64,000 nt of DNA from Kalmusia sp. IMI 367209 (lineage: Eukaryota > Ascomycota > Dothideomycetes > Pleosporales > Didymosphaeriaceae). The stretch is from positions 3,162,001 through 3,226,000 of the forward strand of contig JAPEUQ010000001.1 in the NCBI GenBank assembly GCA_027946365.1, written 5' to 3'. Of this stretch, positions 21,956-32,665 are shown in pieces. Made by a program: the position numbers and the translations under genes. Within the stretch, counting starts at the first letter, position 1, and every line of letters begins with the position of its first letter. The notes under the pieces were generated by a model. That model did no database searches. It was not told the origin of the DNA and saw only the letters and a program-made list of their open reading frames with translations.

Positions 21956-22917
21956 CTTGTGCAAACAATTGCGCTTGATGTGAAGCTGGGAGGGGGTGAC
22001 TTCAGAGCAAAGTGTAGATGGAACTAAGCTCGGTATCGATCCGACTAAATCCGAAGACAAAGAGGTATGGTAGGTAGCGGTGAGAAATGACGGTCTAGAA
22101 CTGCTGGAGATCACTAGAGCGCTTGAAAGAGTGTATAGAATGTTGAGAGAGTTATGAAGTAGAGGAGAAAGGAGTGGAGGAGCAGCTGAAAAGACAGAAG
22201 CTATGCCGCAGGTGGTCGCCGTCAACAATATCTAGCCATACAGTACTAATCCTGAAGCTGGGCATCCCCCAGCTAATATTGTTACACGAGGTCGTGGAGC
22301 CCCGAAGCAGACAATACGAACAGTTGACCACCCAATCAATTCACTGTCTAGCCGATTTCGCCGCTTTGCTGTGATAATATTTGACCATGACCAAGCACTA
22401 CGATGCTTTTTACAGCCGGATAATTCCGCTGTCGCAAGAACAATACTAAGGCCCCTGACCTGTCTTACGCTAGGCCCATAATTATCCATAAATCTGCTCC
22501 TGTCTTGCAGCAATTCGCGAGATATTCGCCAATACACGACGTATCCGCATCTCACGGTCGGGGGCTTTCAGAGCCCACAAGCTTGGTAGTATCAAGCGGG
22601 ATGCTTAGTATTGTTCTCAAGACACTGTGGTCCGAGCGTCGGAACAGGAGCTATCGCCAAGCGACGCCCGCATTAGGCTCACCCGTAATTGATAGTGAAA
22701 GATGATATCTGTGTCTGGATTAGACGATCGGCGAGAATTGCATGTGCTCGTCGCTGAGGAGGTTCTGTGACGTCGGCGAAAGACGGTGAATGGAAAATTA
22801 CGCTAAACCGCGACTGGCTAAATTTATCTGCTAACCTCTTTTGGACCCGCCTGCAGCCTTCCCTAAGTTAAGTCTTCGGCGTGACCACGCGTCATCCCCG
22901 CAACAACGCGTCAAAAA
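21956..22917. promoter_or_regulatory. divergent promoter region of STE2 and the BRCT gene
   Basis: About 960 bp lies between the two divergent start codons. No gene is evident. The minus-strand frame remains open through 22228 without a needed start, and another short frame at 22232-22555 overlaps it. I regard both as chance. Confidence 0.45.
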
Positions 22918-24777
22918 ATGACCTGGCTGCTCAACTCCACCGATGCTAATGGCCAGCAGGGCTATCCTGCCCCTATAGGCGAGACGCTGTACCTCGTTCA
23001 AGGCGATGTCGACTTGACGGCAACCCATGCCGTTCCCGAAGAGGCATCGCTCATCCTCGGAACCTTGGGTGCGTTGCTTCGACAGTCTCAATGTCAAAAT
23101 CTTAGCTCACAGTAGTAGTTATCCACTCGTACGGTGCGAAACTGGAAGCTGGATGCGAGAATCTGAAAGTATCCCCAGGCGGGTCAGCCAAGGCTTGGGG
23201 AGCAGCTGCGGCCCAGCTCCGTCCAAACGACAACGGCCATCCTCCCGTTGAAGAGTTCACATTACAAGCCAAGACCGGCAACCGCATAGAAACAATCATT
23301 CTGCGCCATCTGGACCAAATCTCTTCCGCAAACACTCCAGGCGCTTTGAGTCTCGAATGGAGTCCACCCCAGGTTCAGGTTCACTCGTCTGTTTCAGCAG
23401 AGAAACAAGGCTTCTGTACTGAAAGCCCAAACACCATTGATGAGGCAGCTAAACAGGAGGAGGAGACAGAAGAGGAGGACGAAGACTTAGACAAAACTGT
23501 TGTGCCCAGTATCAACAAATCGCAATCAATGCGCTCGACGCCTCTCACGTCAATGTCACGGACTGAGATCGTCCAGGAAACGCCCACCATAAATCGTATC
23601 GATGAGAATATCGTGCTTCCTTCCCGAATATGCCCACCAGGGCTGACCAAGGAAGCGTCTACAGCTACGGCCGTAGTATACTCCACCGCCCCTCAGGAAC
23701 AGAGCAATACTGAACCAGAAGGTCTCGCTGACGTAGAGATGGAACACGAAAACGAAGTAACAAACAGTGTGGACGAATTACCCGCAAGGAAATCTCGCCA
23801 TCCCAAAGTGCAGATCATAAAGTCGACGAAGCGACCAAGTCCGGCCATAGAGGAAGAAGCCAGCACCCCCTTAGCACGCCCTACTAAGCGTAAGAAGACC
23901 GATGTCGACAGCGACAGCGACTCCACCGTGGTTCAAACTGTCCGCAAGACTGCTACCAAGGGCAAGAAGCGGGCTACAGGTACCCAATCGGAGGATGCGC
24001 CTTCTCGAAGCCAGCGTAGCACACCGCATTCCACTGCAGATCTAGCTCCTGCCGAGGAAGGAGAGTACAACGGCCCGAAACCCCGCGTCGCCTTCAGCAA
24101 CTCATCGATACAGCCGACCTCTAGTTTTGCCAAATACTTGAGGAAGCACGGGGGAAGCGTCGTGGATTCTGTGGACGGTGACTGCAACATCTTATGGTAC
24201 GCCACTGCTGATCCGTCACTTCCCTTCACAAATGCAAGCTAACCCCTCACGCAGCATCAAAGACGGCCCCATTCTCAAAACCCCTAAACTCCTCCAAGCG
24301 ATCGCCCTTGGTCTCCCAATCGTAACCGACAAATGGCTCATCGATTCATCGAAGGCATCCCGCTTCTTGCTGCTCGATTCATATATGCCTGATACTCTGA
24401 AGCCTGTCTGGAACGTACCACAAAACGAGCTTTTCAAAGGCTACACCATCTACTTCACGCCGTCCCTGAAAGCGACATACAAAGATACATTCAACGGTAT
24501 GGAGAAGCTGTGCAAGGCGGTCGGCGCGCGTCGGGTCGTGAGCAAGAAGGCGGGCGGGAAGGACATCACGGACGTGAAGTCTTCAATCTTCCTTGCTGCC
24601 GAGGAGGGTGATAAGGATGTTGCTGCTCTGCTTGATAGCGGCCATACGTGTTTCACGAAGGATTTCCTTACGAATAGCATTCTGCGGGGCGAGCTTGACC
24701 TCGAGAGCGAGGAATTCAAGGTCCAGCTGAAGGACGCGGAACCTGTGAAGAAGAAGGGTCGTCCGCGCAACGGCTGA
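22918..24777 (+). CDS. BRCT-domain protein, probable DNA-damage response factor
   Basis: Three exons (22918-23068, 23113-24196, 24255-24777) sum to 1,758 nt, or 585 aa. The first intron is only 44 nt with donor GTGCGT, and splicing restores ILGTLVVVIHSYGAKLEAG. The first 80 residues (MTWLLNSTDANGQQ, then ETLYLVQGDVDL) recall an N-terminal FHA-type start but lack clear FHA residues. The middle is acidic and disordered with Ser/Thr-Pro sites and basic patches (RPTKRKK, KGKKRA), likely nuclear localisation signals. The C-terminus is a tandem BRCT region. The first repeat includes KYLRKHGGSVVDS, then LLQAIALGLPIVTDKWLIDS. The second begins ELFKGYTIYFTP and contains KLCKAVGARRVVSKKAGGKD and HTCFTKDFL. 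BRCT pairs bind phosphopeptides. It could be an Mdc1- or Nbs1-related protein, but the name is not secure. Confidence 0.8.
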
Positions 24778-25113
24778 GCAAGCGAGAGCGCTACTATACG
24801 CGTTGATGAAAGTATGTTAATGAGACACGGCATTCGAGGCATAGCATGCGTTTCTTCAATTCATGTACTATTTGGATGAGCACACGATTCTACGACGGAG
24901 ATACCAGGTGGAATATAGCATAGCACTCAGGTTTAGTAGAAGGCATCTTAGGAACCCTAATCATCACCACATCAACAAATCGCACAAGACACGCATTGAA
25001 CAAGAAGCGTATATTGACACATAAAGATCAGAACCTATTTACTCCTCCCAATCAATGCCCAAACGCCTCAAATGCTCTCATGTCTTCTGGGCCAAAGCAC
25101 GCAGGCACCCCAT
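24778..25113. other. intergenic, convergent gene ends
   Basis: These 336 bases lie between the BRCT and ERV41 stop codons and presumably hold the terminators of both. No gene is seen. Confidence 0.45.
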
Positions 25114-26478
25114 CTAATCAAACGCCATCTTCTCCTTGCCACCGCCAAACGTCCCCAGCACGCCCATGCTTCCCCCACGACTTCTCCCCTTCCGTCCCCA
25201 AACCTCCATTCCCCACTCAAACATCTGCCAGCACCACCCGCCCGCGACCATGACCCCACTGATAACGTTCACCAGCCTGACCACCAGCGGGAAGAACCCG
25301 CCCCACTCCTCGGCCACCGTCAGCATAATGGGTTCGATGTCGAACTTGACGAAGATGCCTGGGATGTAGTTCTCGGCGACCTTGTGCGACTGAGATGTCG
25401 CGGCGTACTGATTGGTTTTGATGGCGTGCGAGGAGTGGAAGACGGATTTGGCGGGGTGAGCGGACGGGTCGCGGTTCACGGCTTCGAGGAGGGGGAGGAG
25501 CGAGGCGTCATCGGTGTAGATGGTGGGCACGACAGAGAGGTAGTACTGGTATTTGTAGAAGTGGTCTTCGGTGGTGGCGATGGTGTTGTCGAGGGGGTTC
25601 GTCAGCGAGGGGTAGTAGGGGCCGAAGGACATTTCGGTAATTTGATGGGAGAAGTTGAAGCCTATTGCTAATTAGCTTTCGCGCTTTAAAACGTTGGATG
25701 GAGTTGGGACGTACGTGAGTGGTCCAGATGTTCACCAAACTCCCTGTATCCGTGGCCTCGCGCGGTGATGTGGAAGTCTCCTTGCACCTTGTTTCCGTCC
25801 ATGCTGCCGAAAATGCGGCACGAGTCGCCTTCGCCCCTCATTCGCGGTGTCTTGGGAAACTTCTTCTTCTTCGCAGCAAGGCCCAATTGATCATGCACTT
25901 CCCACATCTCCTCCCATCCAGGTAGACTATCCTTGCCCTGGCCCAAGGCGTGCGTGCCTTTGCCCCACTGGCTGAAGTATGTCGGCTCCTTTCTCAGTAG
26001 GTCTCCTGCTAGTGTCCTATCGCCTGCCGCATCCTGCATATTGACGTGCAAGTCCGCGCATTTCATTGCGACAACTATGTCGATGTTTATTTGCATGTCG
26101 TGTGAGACGCCTTTCTCGACAGAGAAGGTTTCGGTAGTGTGGCCGGCCCACCAGCGTGTTATTTCGGACCAGGAGAGGTAAATACATGTCAGGAGGAGAA
26201 GTGCAGTCCAAGATGACGAGTCGCGGCCGCGGGTCAGGTAGGTCTTCTTTGTTTTGGCTGTGAGCTGTCAGTAGCTATCGCATCGTTGGCGCAAACATGA
26301 GCTCCAATTCGACAAAACAATGCACCGGTAGTGCGATCAAACTATGCAATTGCCTCACCATATCGAGTAGATACAAAAGACAAACATAGCACTTACGAAA
26401 AGCATCGAAGCTTGCCAGTCCACCTTTCGAAGCTCCAAACGAGTCTTCGTCAAGTCCGTGTTCTGTAAAGCCGTTCAT
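25114..26478 (-). CDS. ERV41: COPII vesicle cargo-receptor protein Erv41
   Basis: A membrane protein that cycles between ER and Golgi and works with Erv46 as a retrieval/cargo receptor. Three exons are seen: 26478-26397, 26257 to about 25711, and about 25660 down to 25114. The N-terminus MNGFTEHGLDEDSFGASKG and FDAF precede the first TM (SWTALLLLTCIYLSW). The lumenal domain contains FSVEKGVSHDMQINIDIVVA, MKCADLHVNMQDAAGDR, GDSCRIFGSMDGNKVQGDFH and, across the last intron, FNFSHQITEMSFGPYYPSL. The last is the ERV41/46 family pattern. The second TM is near the end (FFPLVVRLVNVISGVMVAGG). The C-terminal tail is Gly/Lys-rich. Two TMs with a large lumenal loop match the family topology, and length is normal. 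Confidence 0.9.
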
Positions 26479-27088
26479 GATGCCTGCAATTGGCGCGTCG
26501 CGCAGGTAGGGCACTGCAGGCCCAGTGCAACTCGAAAACACAGAAAAAGGAGGGGAAGGGTCGAGCAAGGGAGCGACGATTGCGGGTGTCGTGTTCGCAG
26601 GTACGTACTTTATCAAAAGGACACGGGTAGTTTCAGCCCTAACGCGCACGGGCCACGCGGAGGTGGTCGAGAGCTCCGCCGCATGCTTCGAATATCACCA
26701 TCTACACTCACATTGGTATATTGCTATAGCGCCTAAATGAACTTTCACGTATATCGAATTGCCCCAGGGTATCATATCACAGAGTATTGAGTATGACTCT
26801 GTTGTTGTGATCCGGTCCTGCTAAAGATGAATCCACTCACCTTCCCATGGTACATCTGCCCAAAGAACCAGACTTGGAAGGAGGGAAGTGAAATTCTATG
26901 AAGCCTGATCTCTGCGATCCCTCACCTATCTCCCCAGCATTCTATCATCATTCGACGCATTCTTCGTATCGCCGGCCTTGTTCATAATTGCAACTATCTA
27001 CGGTGACTCAGTGCCCAATCCAAGCATCCAAATCTCACCGAAGCTATCCCATAGCAGAGTATATCGACTCCGGATACAACATCTCAGA
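26479..27088. promoter_or_regulatory. divergent promoter region of ERV41 and the GNAT gene
   Basis: About 610 bp lies between the divergent starts. Short antiparallel frames exist but none is convincing. A further small 5' exon of the GNAT gene here cannot be excluded. Confidence 0.4.
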
Positions 27089-28019
27089 ATGGCCCATGCA
27101 GAAACCATGCCATACCCAAGCATCTATATGCATATATTTGAGCGAGCGCAAATCTTCGATTACCTAGTCGAAGAAACAGCACAGCTGTTCTCTTCGGAAT
27201 ACGGATTCTGGGGCCCTGAAGCAGCGAATAAGATAGGACCATTTGCCAAGCAAGGTACATACATCCTAATTACACCTCCGTTCATTCATTCATTCATTCA
27301 TTCATTAACAATTCAGGCTACCGCGTTAAGATGTCTCCAGCCCGGGTTCGAAAAGAATGCGTCCCTGAAGATGGCGATACAATACTCATTCTAGCTCGAG
27401 CGGATTTTACTGAGCTCGCTGGCCATGCCTACGCCACATTCTGGGAACATGAAGGCCGGCGAGTGGGCTGGATCACTCAGCTATGCGTGAAGGCCAAGTA
27501 TAGAAAACAAGGGCTCGCAACAAGGGTAAGCGACTTTAGGTTCTCTAGGATCTGTGCTACTGCGGAAATATGAGAAACATGGCTAATGTAAATTTACAGA
27601 TGCTACGTGCGATCAAACAGCAAGAGGAGCGATGCACCTCCTTCGGCATCCTCAGCTCCCACCCGGCAGCCATCATGGCCACTTCTCGAGCCTTCGGGCA
27701 TGGAATTGAACAAGTCGATTTAGCCTTCATCAAGGACCATGCCGCAGCGATCATGTCAAATTCACCCGTCAACTATGTCAAGACCGCAGCTCTGAGGGGC
27801 CCCCTTTTCAGGGGCAATGAAGGTAACAGCAGCGAGGGTAGTGTATGTTGCGCGTTCACAAACTTCTTCGTCGACCACGGAGAAGTGAACGAGGCCATGG
27901 CGAATGTGCGAAAAAGGCTGGCATGGCCTTTCGGTGAGCTGCCTGAAGGTTGTGAGTACCTTGCGCAATTCGAGACAGGGGCAGGACACGATTCCCCGCA
28001 TAAACACATGTTGCCTTAG
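27089..28019 (+). CDS. GNAT-family N-acetyltransferase
   Basis: Acetyl-CoA-dependent transferase with unknown acceptor. Exons 27089-27254, 27317-27525 and 27600-28019 give 264 aa with consistent phases. After a short N-terminus, ETAQLFSSEYGFWGPEAANK and QGYRVKMSPARVRKE precede the GNAT core. Strand 4 is GWITQLCVKAKYRKQGLATRM, whose KxRKQGLA segment is motif A (R/Q-x-x-G-x-G/A), the acetyl-CoA pyrophosphate loop. It continues FGILSSHPAAIMATSRAFG, NSPVNYVKTAALRGPLF, FFVDHGEVNEA and WPFGELPEGCEYL, which is the pattern of a widespread fungal hypothetical GNAT family. The first intron contains an ATTC tetranucleotide repeat. The start is the first ATG giving the family N-terminus. Confidence 0.82.
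27280..27306 (+). repeat. ATTC tetranucleotide microsatellite
   Basis: About six copies of attc lie inside the first intron of the GNAT gene, so length changes would not affect the protein. Confidence 0.85.
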
Positions 28020-28224
28020 GGTGGGTCGAGGTTGTGGCGCCGTGAGTTCTACCCCAGTACATTCTGCAAACATTAAAATAATACGGATACCCTCTTTATT
28101 TCACACGTTCATTCGCTCAACAAAGCCAAGAAAAAGGCCATCGTTCAACTCATTATTATATCCCAGGTTCAATCATTCAAGTCGTAACGGACGCATACGT
28201 ATCAAAACAACCCAATCCCACAAC

Positions 28225-28904
28225 CTACGCCCTCTCATCCTCAAGCGCACTGAACTTACTCCCTCCATCCTGCCCACCCAAATCTTTACCTCCACCCGTC
28301 GCATCACCCGGCAACGCCCCCCTCTTCGCAAACTCCAGCTCCGCCGCCCTAGACGGATCGTTCTCAGTACCAATCTCTCCAAACGCACTCTTCCCCTGGA
28401 GCCCCGTATCCTCAGTAATATTTGCCCCATGCGGCCTCAGCTCACCCGCACCTGTAGCCTGTTCACTTGCCCTACTACAATTTCAGCAACCTGCCATCAA
28501 CAAAATAAAAGCACTTACCCAGCATATCCCCCCGTTGGCGCAAAACCCCCTTCCGAAAACCCTTCCCCGGTGCTCCCACCGACATTATACGTCGGCCCCA
28601 CGCCGCTCTCCTTGCCCAGCCCCTTGGCCGCATTCAACTGAGCAGCCTCGCCCCAGCCCTCCTGCGCCTCGCGGGCCTCGGCGTCGACGGCCGGGGGCAG
28701 CGTCGTCGCGCTGGACGTATCCGTCGTGTTCGACGTCGTCGACTTGGAGGGCTGCTTCGACGCCGCGGCGTGCGGGTCGTCGGCTGCGAAGGCGCCCGAG
28801 GCGTTGAGGGACTCTGCGGCCAGCGAGTCGGATGTGATGAGGCCGGTTGGCTCGGGCTGTGTGGCGCTTGGGTCTGTGACCTGCGGGGTCGTTAGGGATA
28901 TCAT
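28225..28904 (-). CDS. small hydrophilic fungal protein, possibly stress related
   Basis: Two exons. The first starts at 28904 (MISLTTPQVTDPSA) and includes GLITSDSLAAESL and then PAVDAEAREAQEGWGEAAQL, ending GGYAG. An intron (donor GTAAGTGC, acceptor GGCAAG) joins in phase 2 to EQATGAGELRPHGANITED, followed by FGEIGTENDPSRAAELEF and the end KFSALEDERA. The protein is almost free of hydrophobic residues, rich in Ala, Gly, Ser and Thr, and predicted disordered. From memory it matches a conserved family of short ascomycete proteins of unknown function (TSDSLAAES and EIGTxNDP are its landmarks). It sits on the same strand as, and 0.9 kb downstream of, another small hydrophilic protein gene. A stress or desiccation role is inference. 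Confidence 0.75.
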
Positions 28905-29799
28905 ACATTGAAGAGAGATATCAGATTGAGAAAGTATGTCGCTTTATTTTAGGGGGGAGAGACTCGTGTGCGTTGGATATGGTAGCAGAGAGAAGATGCG
29001 AATTACCTTCGTTCCTGTGGACGACATAGTTCTTGATATCTTACTTCAAGTCTTGATAAAGAAACTTAAATCCCCAAAACTCAGCGTTGTTCAAAAGTTT
29101 TACAATATTTTCAACTTCCACCCGTCCCTCGGCAGCCTGCCGTATATATCCCCCACCATCCAAGCCTGAGCTCACCATGTCGTCGACACACAGGTCCCAT
29201 TGCATCGGCATGACGTCAAGAGTAGCTTGTTCCCGCGAACCGCAACATTCGCTATCATTTTGACGCAACGAAGCAAAATGCGGGCCCTGTCGATCCGCGA
29301 GCCGAACGTGCAAATTGGCGTTGTTTTATCTCGGGAGGTGCGTGCCGATGTGTGTGCTCGAACGGGGTATTGATGGGCGGAGTGGCGCCATTGGGAGGGG
29401 GGTGGAGATGATCTGCGAATGGTGGCGGGAGGGATGTTTGGGATGTGGGATGGCTACTTGTGAGTGGAGAGATTTAGTAGAATATCATATCTAGTTATTT
29501 GATATTATAATTGAAGCTTTCAAGGGGTTTGTATGAGGCATCGATTCGCATGGATTGTAAAAAAGTATGCCAGAAGCACACCTGTCTCACGCGAAAACGC
29601 AGCACAATACAAAATCAACAGAGGATGCAGGTAATGCTTGTTGAAAAAGTATTGTTGGATTGGTCATTCATTCATATCAAATATCGTGATACCCCAAAGC
29701 TACTCTGAGCATTTCGCTTCGCCCATATCAATTGCATACCAATCAAATCATCCCAAACGCCAATGCATCATCACCTATCAATACACTTTCCCACGCAAT
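28905..29799. other. intergenic, no gene seen
   Basis: The stretch separates two small genes on the minus strand and should hold the promoter of the 28225-28904 gene. Short frames on both strands look random. I see no repeat. Confidence 0.45.
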
Positions 29800-30144
29800 C
29801 TACTGCTTCGAACTAGGATCGTGCGTCCCAGGATACCCGTAATCCTTCCCCGTCGTCTGCGCCAGACCCGCCTTATCCTTGGCCTCGCGGCTGACCGCAT
29901 CGTTCGGAATGCCGCTCAGGCCATCCTTCGCCTGGCGACCCGTGCTGCCGACATCGTCGATGGTGGCGGGGCCGCGCAGCGTGTCGCCGCCTAGGCCGGA
30001 GTGGGAGAGGTCTGAGGCTTGGGCGCCCGAGCCGACGTTAACGGTGCGCTCGTCGGCGGAGTTGAAGTCTGAGGCGGTGGGGGGCTGGTCGGGGAGAGGG
30101 AGATTGGCTTTGCGCTCGTCGATGATTTCTTGCTTTGAGGCCAT
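29800..30144 (-). CDS. small hydrophilic conserved fungal protein, 114 aa
   Basis: One exon encodes MASKQEIIDERKANLPLPDQ, then a disordered Ser/Gly/Asp-rich chain (ADERTVNVGSGAQASDLSHS, then GRQAKDGLSGIPNDAVSREA) ending DYGYPGTHDPSSKQ. ERKANLPLP near the start and a DYGYP near the end mark a conserved family of short ascomycete proteins of unknown function. There is no signal peptide, TM or Cys. The start was chosen because it gives the family N-terminus; an upstream in-frame extension is out of family. Composition resembles hydrophilin/LEA-type stress proteins, but that role is not shown here. Confidence 0.8.
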   Translation of the reverse strand: MASKQEIIDERKANLPLPDQPPTASDFNSADERTVNVGSGAQASDLSHSGLGGDTLRGPATIDDVGSTGRQAKDGLSGIPNDAVSREAKDKAGLAQTTGKDYGYPGTHDPSSKQ

Positions 30145-31566
30145 GGTGTATTTGAGACTTGAATCTGTGTTAGTATGAAGGTATAGGGAGCTTGTTGGGG
30201 AGCTATGTCGTGTGTAGGGAAGCTCTTGCTTTTTGAGGGTAACAAAGACGCGGCTGGGACTTACGTTTTGACTATAAGAGGTGAAGTTGCTCTGCTTGGA
30301 TTGGAGTTTGCAAAGGCGAATTGGTTCTAGTGAGGTGTGTAAGGAAAACAAATGTTTTGCTGAAGCTCCCCTCATTCTTATAAGCTATGCGCGGATATGG
30401 TGGGGCAGCGTGACGTCAAACTTCGATAATGGGAAACTTCTCGATGCTCATCGAAGAATCCCATGTATTCACACACGCCGCAAATTGGTCCGATCGCAAG
30501 TGCGTCACTTGCGCAGAAATCGCGTGGTTTGGTGGATACTTCGGGAAGGGTGGATGTTGAGCCGCGCGCAACTTCATCGCATACAACCTTGTCGCATGCA
30601 GCAACTCCAGACTTACGGGTCATGTAGCGTCTGATTGGTCCAGCATATCAACATTTCACATTTCATTAGAATGGATGTAACTGGATCTGACTCAAAACCA
30701 TGTAACCACATGTTATCTAGTATACGCGAATACGAGGTCGCTGTGGTGGCCGTAGGGCTGAGTGCACGGTGTCTTAGAAGATGCTGTTGGTGGATGGTAC
30801 ACTGGGGCCAAAGTCTCAATACTAGACACTTGCCGGACTAACTACGTTGCTTTTTGTCCGGTCCGTGAAGATTGGACATCGTGCTTGCGTAGGTTGTAGA
30901 AGCGGCTTAGGAAGTCACCATTGCGTACTTTTCACCGGAACATAGAACATGACTCATCCTGGTAGATTTCTGTGACGGGAGCGGTATTTCATCGCTCTAT
31001 GGTGGTGTGCAACGACTGGGCGATAGAACTCCTGACCTTGATCGGTCCGAACAAACACCCTGTTCATCGAGCTGAACAGGATGCGTCAATCCTTTATTGT
31101 CGGTGCTCCGCCCCCTGATCGTACAAAAAAGTGAAGAAGAGGAAAATGCATCGCGATACTAGATTTAGCAATGAAGCTGAAATTGTGTATGTGGAGATCT
31201 AATGCCTATGCTGAGTGAATGTATCCTGCGCTGTTTGATACCTGGAAATGAAACAATCTGGTACTAAAAGTGCCTTGCGCAAACGCTGAATGCAGCCCGT
31301 AACCCAACCGCGCCGTGCTCTTGGAGTACTTAGCCATCTTATGCCGGGCAGTCGGCCTCTGTGAAGTGCGGCCTGATGTAATACCATGTACGGCGACTAA
31401 TGGCAAGGCGTTTTGGGTCTTGGATCGCAGCCGCAGGAAGCCACAATGGAAGAATTTGAAAAGCATCCTTTGGGTCCGTTTCAGCCCAGACCGATACTGT
31501 GATGTCTGTGATTGTTTGACCGGTGATAAGGAAGAATATTGGACCCATCAATTTGAGACAGTGTCC
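30145..31566. other. intergenic, no gene seen
   Basis: About 1.4 kb lies between the start of the 114-aa protein gene and the 3' end of the NmrA-like gene. Several short frames overlap on both strands (for example 30281-30634, 31206-31593). None has recognisable motifs, and they contradict one another. Confidence 0.45.
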
Positions 31567-32665
31567 CTAAGGCACCGAGGCCCAGTTGTCTAAAGAAGAT
31601 TAGTCTCTTAGGACGAGTCGTAATGTGACTTGAACTTACTCGTGAACCAGTTCTGGAATGTCATTGGCACAATGTCAGGAAACAGGGAGTTCAGATATGC
31701 AGGAGATGCAAATGAATATCGGTTCTCCGAGGTTTCGATAAGTGTGGCTAGTCGCCGTTGTTTGGGGGTATCCCCAGCCATTTGCGCCATCGTTGCTTGG
31801 TATTGCAAGTTTGCAGGATTTTGCCACTCGATAGGATAGAACTGGCGGCCTATGCTATATTAGCATGTCGATCTAAGAGCATGTGTAGGAAGGTGGGTAT
31901 ACCTCTGCATGACTGTATAGTCTCTATGAGGTTTTGCACTGTCATCCTCTCTCCACACATGGACATCTCTTGGGGCCACGATGGCATGTCCAGTGAACGG
32001 ACAACAAAACGTGCGACATCATACACGGATGTGAGACATAAAGTCGACAGATTCTGACTGGAATCATACACTGGTGCTATGGCTGTCATGTTTCTCGGAT
32101 CGGCGATGTAGTCTCCTTCATTTCCAAATCCAGTGTTAACACCGATGCGAAGGGACACCATTCCGTTGACTGAGAATCTTTCGTAGAAGATGCCACAAAC
32201 GAACACAGTTGAATGAATGTAGCCACGGTAGTGTTGCAGCAGTGCTAATGCAGCGGCTCGCCCACGGTCTAAGAGACCGTTCTGAGTCCTGAGACTAGGC
32301 TGGCCTTCGAATTCGGCGGGAGCGAACCGGCGGACGCGGCATGCTACAGCAGCTTCAATCAGTCGTAGCTGAGCGTTGCCCGTGACAGTAGATATTATGG
32401 TGTCAACGCCCATCAACGAATGTTGAATCGAAGATGGATCGTTGTAATCGACGACTTGACACTGGTATCCCTGTGATTGAAGACCAGGTTGCGGCTTGAG
32501 ACTCGTCAGCTCTGTTGAAAAACCGAGAAAGGGGGTGAGCTAAAGTGAACAACTTACACTCCTTGATAAAATGATGAGCTGATGGCTCGTTGAATCATGT
32601 ATCTGGCGAGCTATGATCAGGGCCAAGCCGCATGTGCCGGCGACGGCTATTCGCATAACTGACAT
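31567..32665 (-). CDS. NmrA-like / isoflavone reductase-like NAD(P)-binding protein
   Basis: An atypical short-chain dehydrogenase family member. Exons 32665-32560, 32511-31903, 31849-31640 and 31589-31567 sum to 948 nt, or 315 aa. The N-terminus MSVMRIAVAGTCGLALIIA is the dinucleotide-binding strand and loop, with Cys where the third position of the usual GTGG loop has Gly. VDTIISTVTGNAQLRLIEAA, then RRFAPAEFEGQPSL, then IHSTVFVCGIFYERF match the family of fungal NmrA-like proteins. SVYDVARFVVRSLDMPSWPQ and MCGERMTVQNLIE follow. The last intron splits the C-terminus; if it is retained the protein would end in TSKFKSHYDSS instead. The first donor is taken as GTGTAA; the adjacent GTAAGT would break the frame. 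The protein could be an oxidoreductase or a redox-sensing regulator. Confidence 0.82.

Noticed and set aside
25072..25671. 199-codon plus-strand frame
   Set aside because: Antisense of the last exon of ERV41.
27904..28641. 245-codon plus-strand frame
   Set aside because: It is the complement of the small hydrophilic protein gene at 28225-28904 and overlaps the end of the GNAT gene; its composition is Pro/Arg-rich and unnatural.
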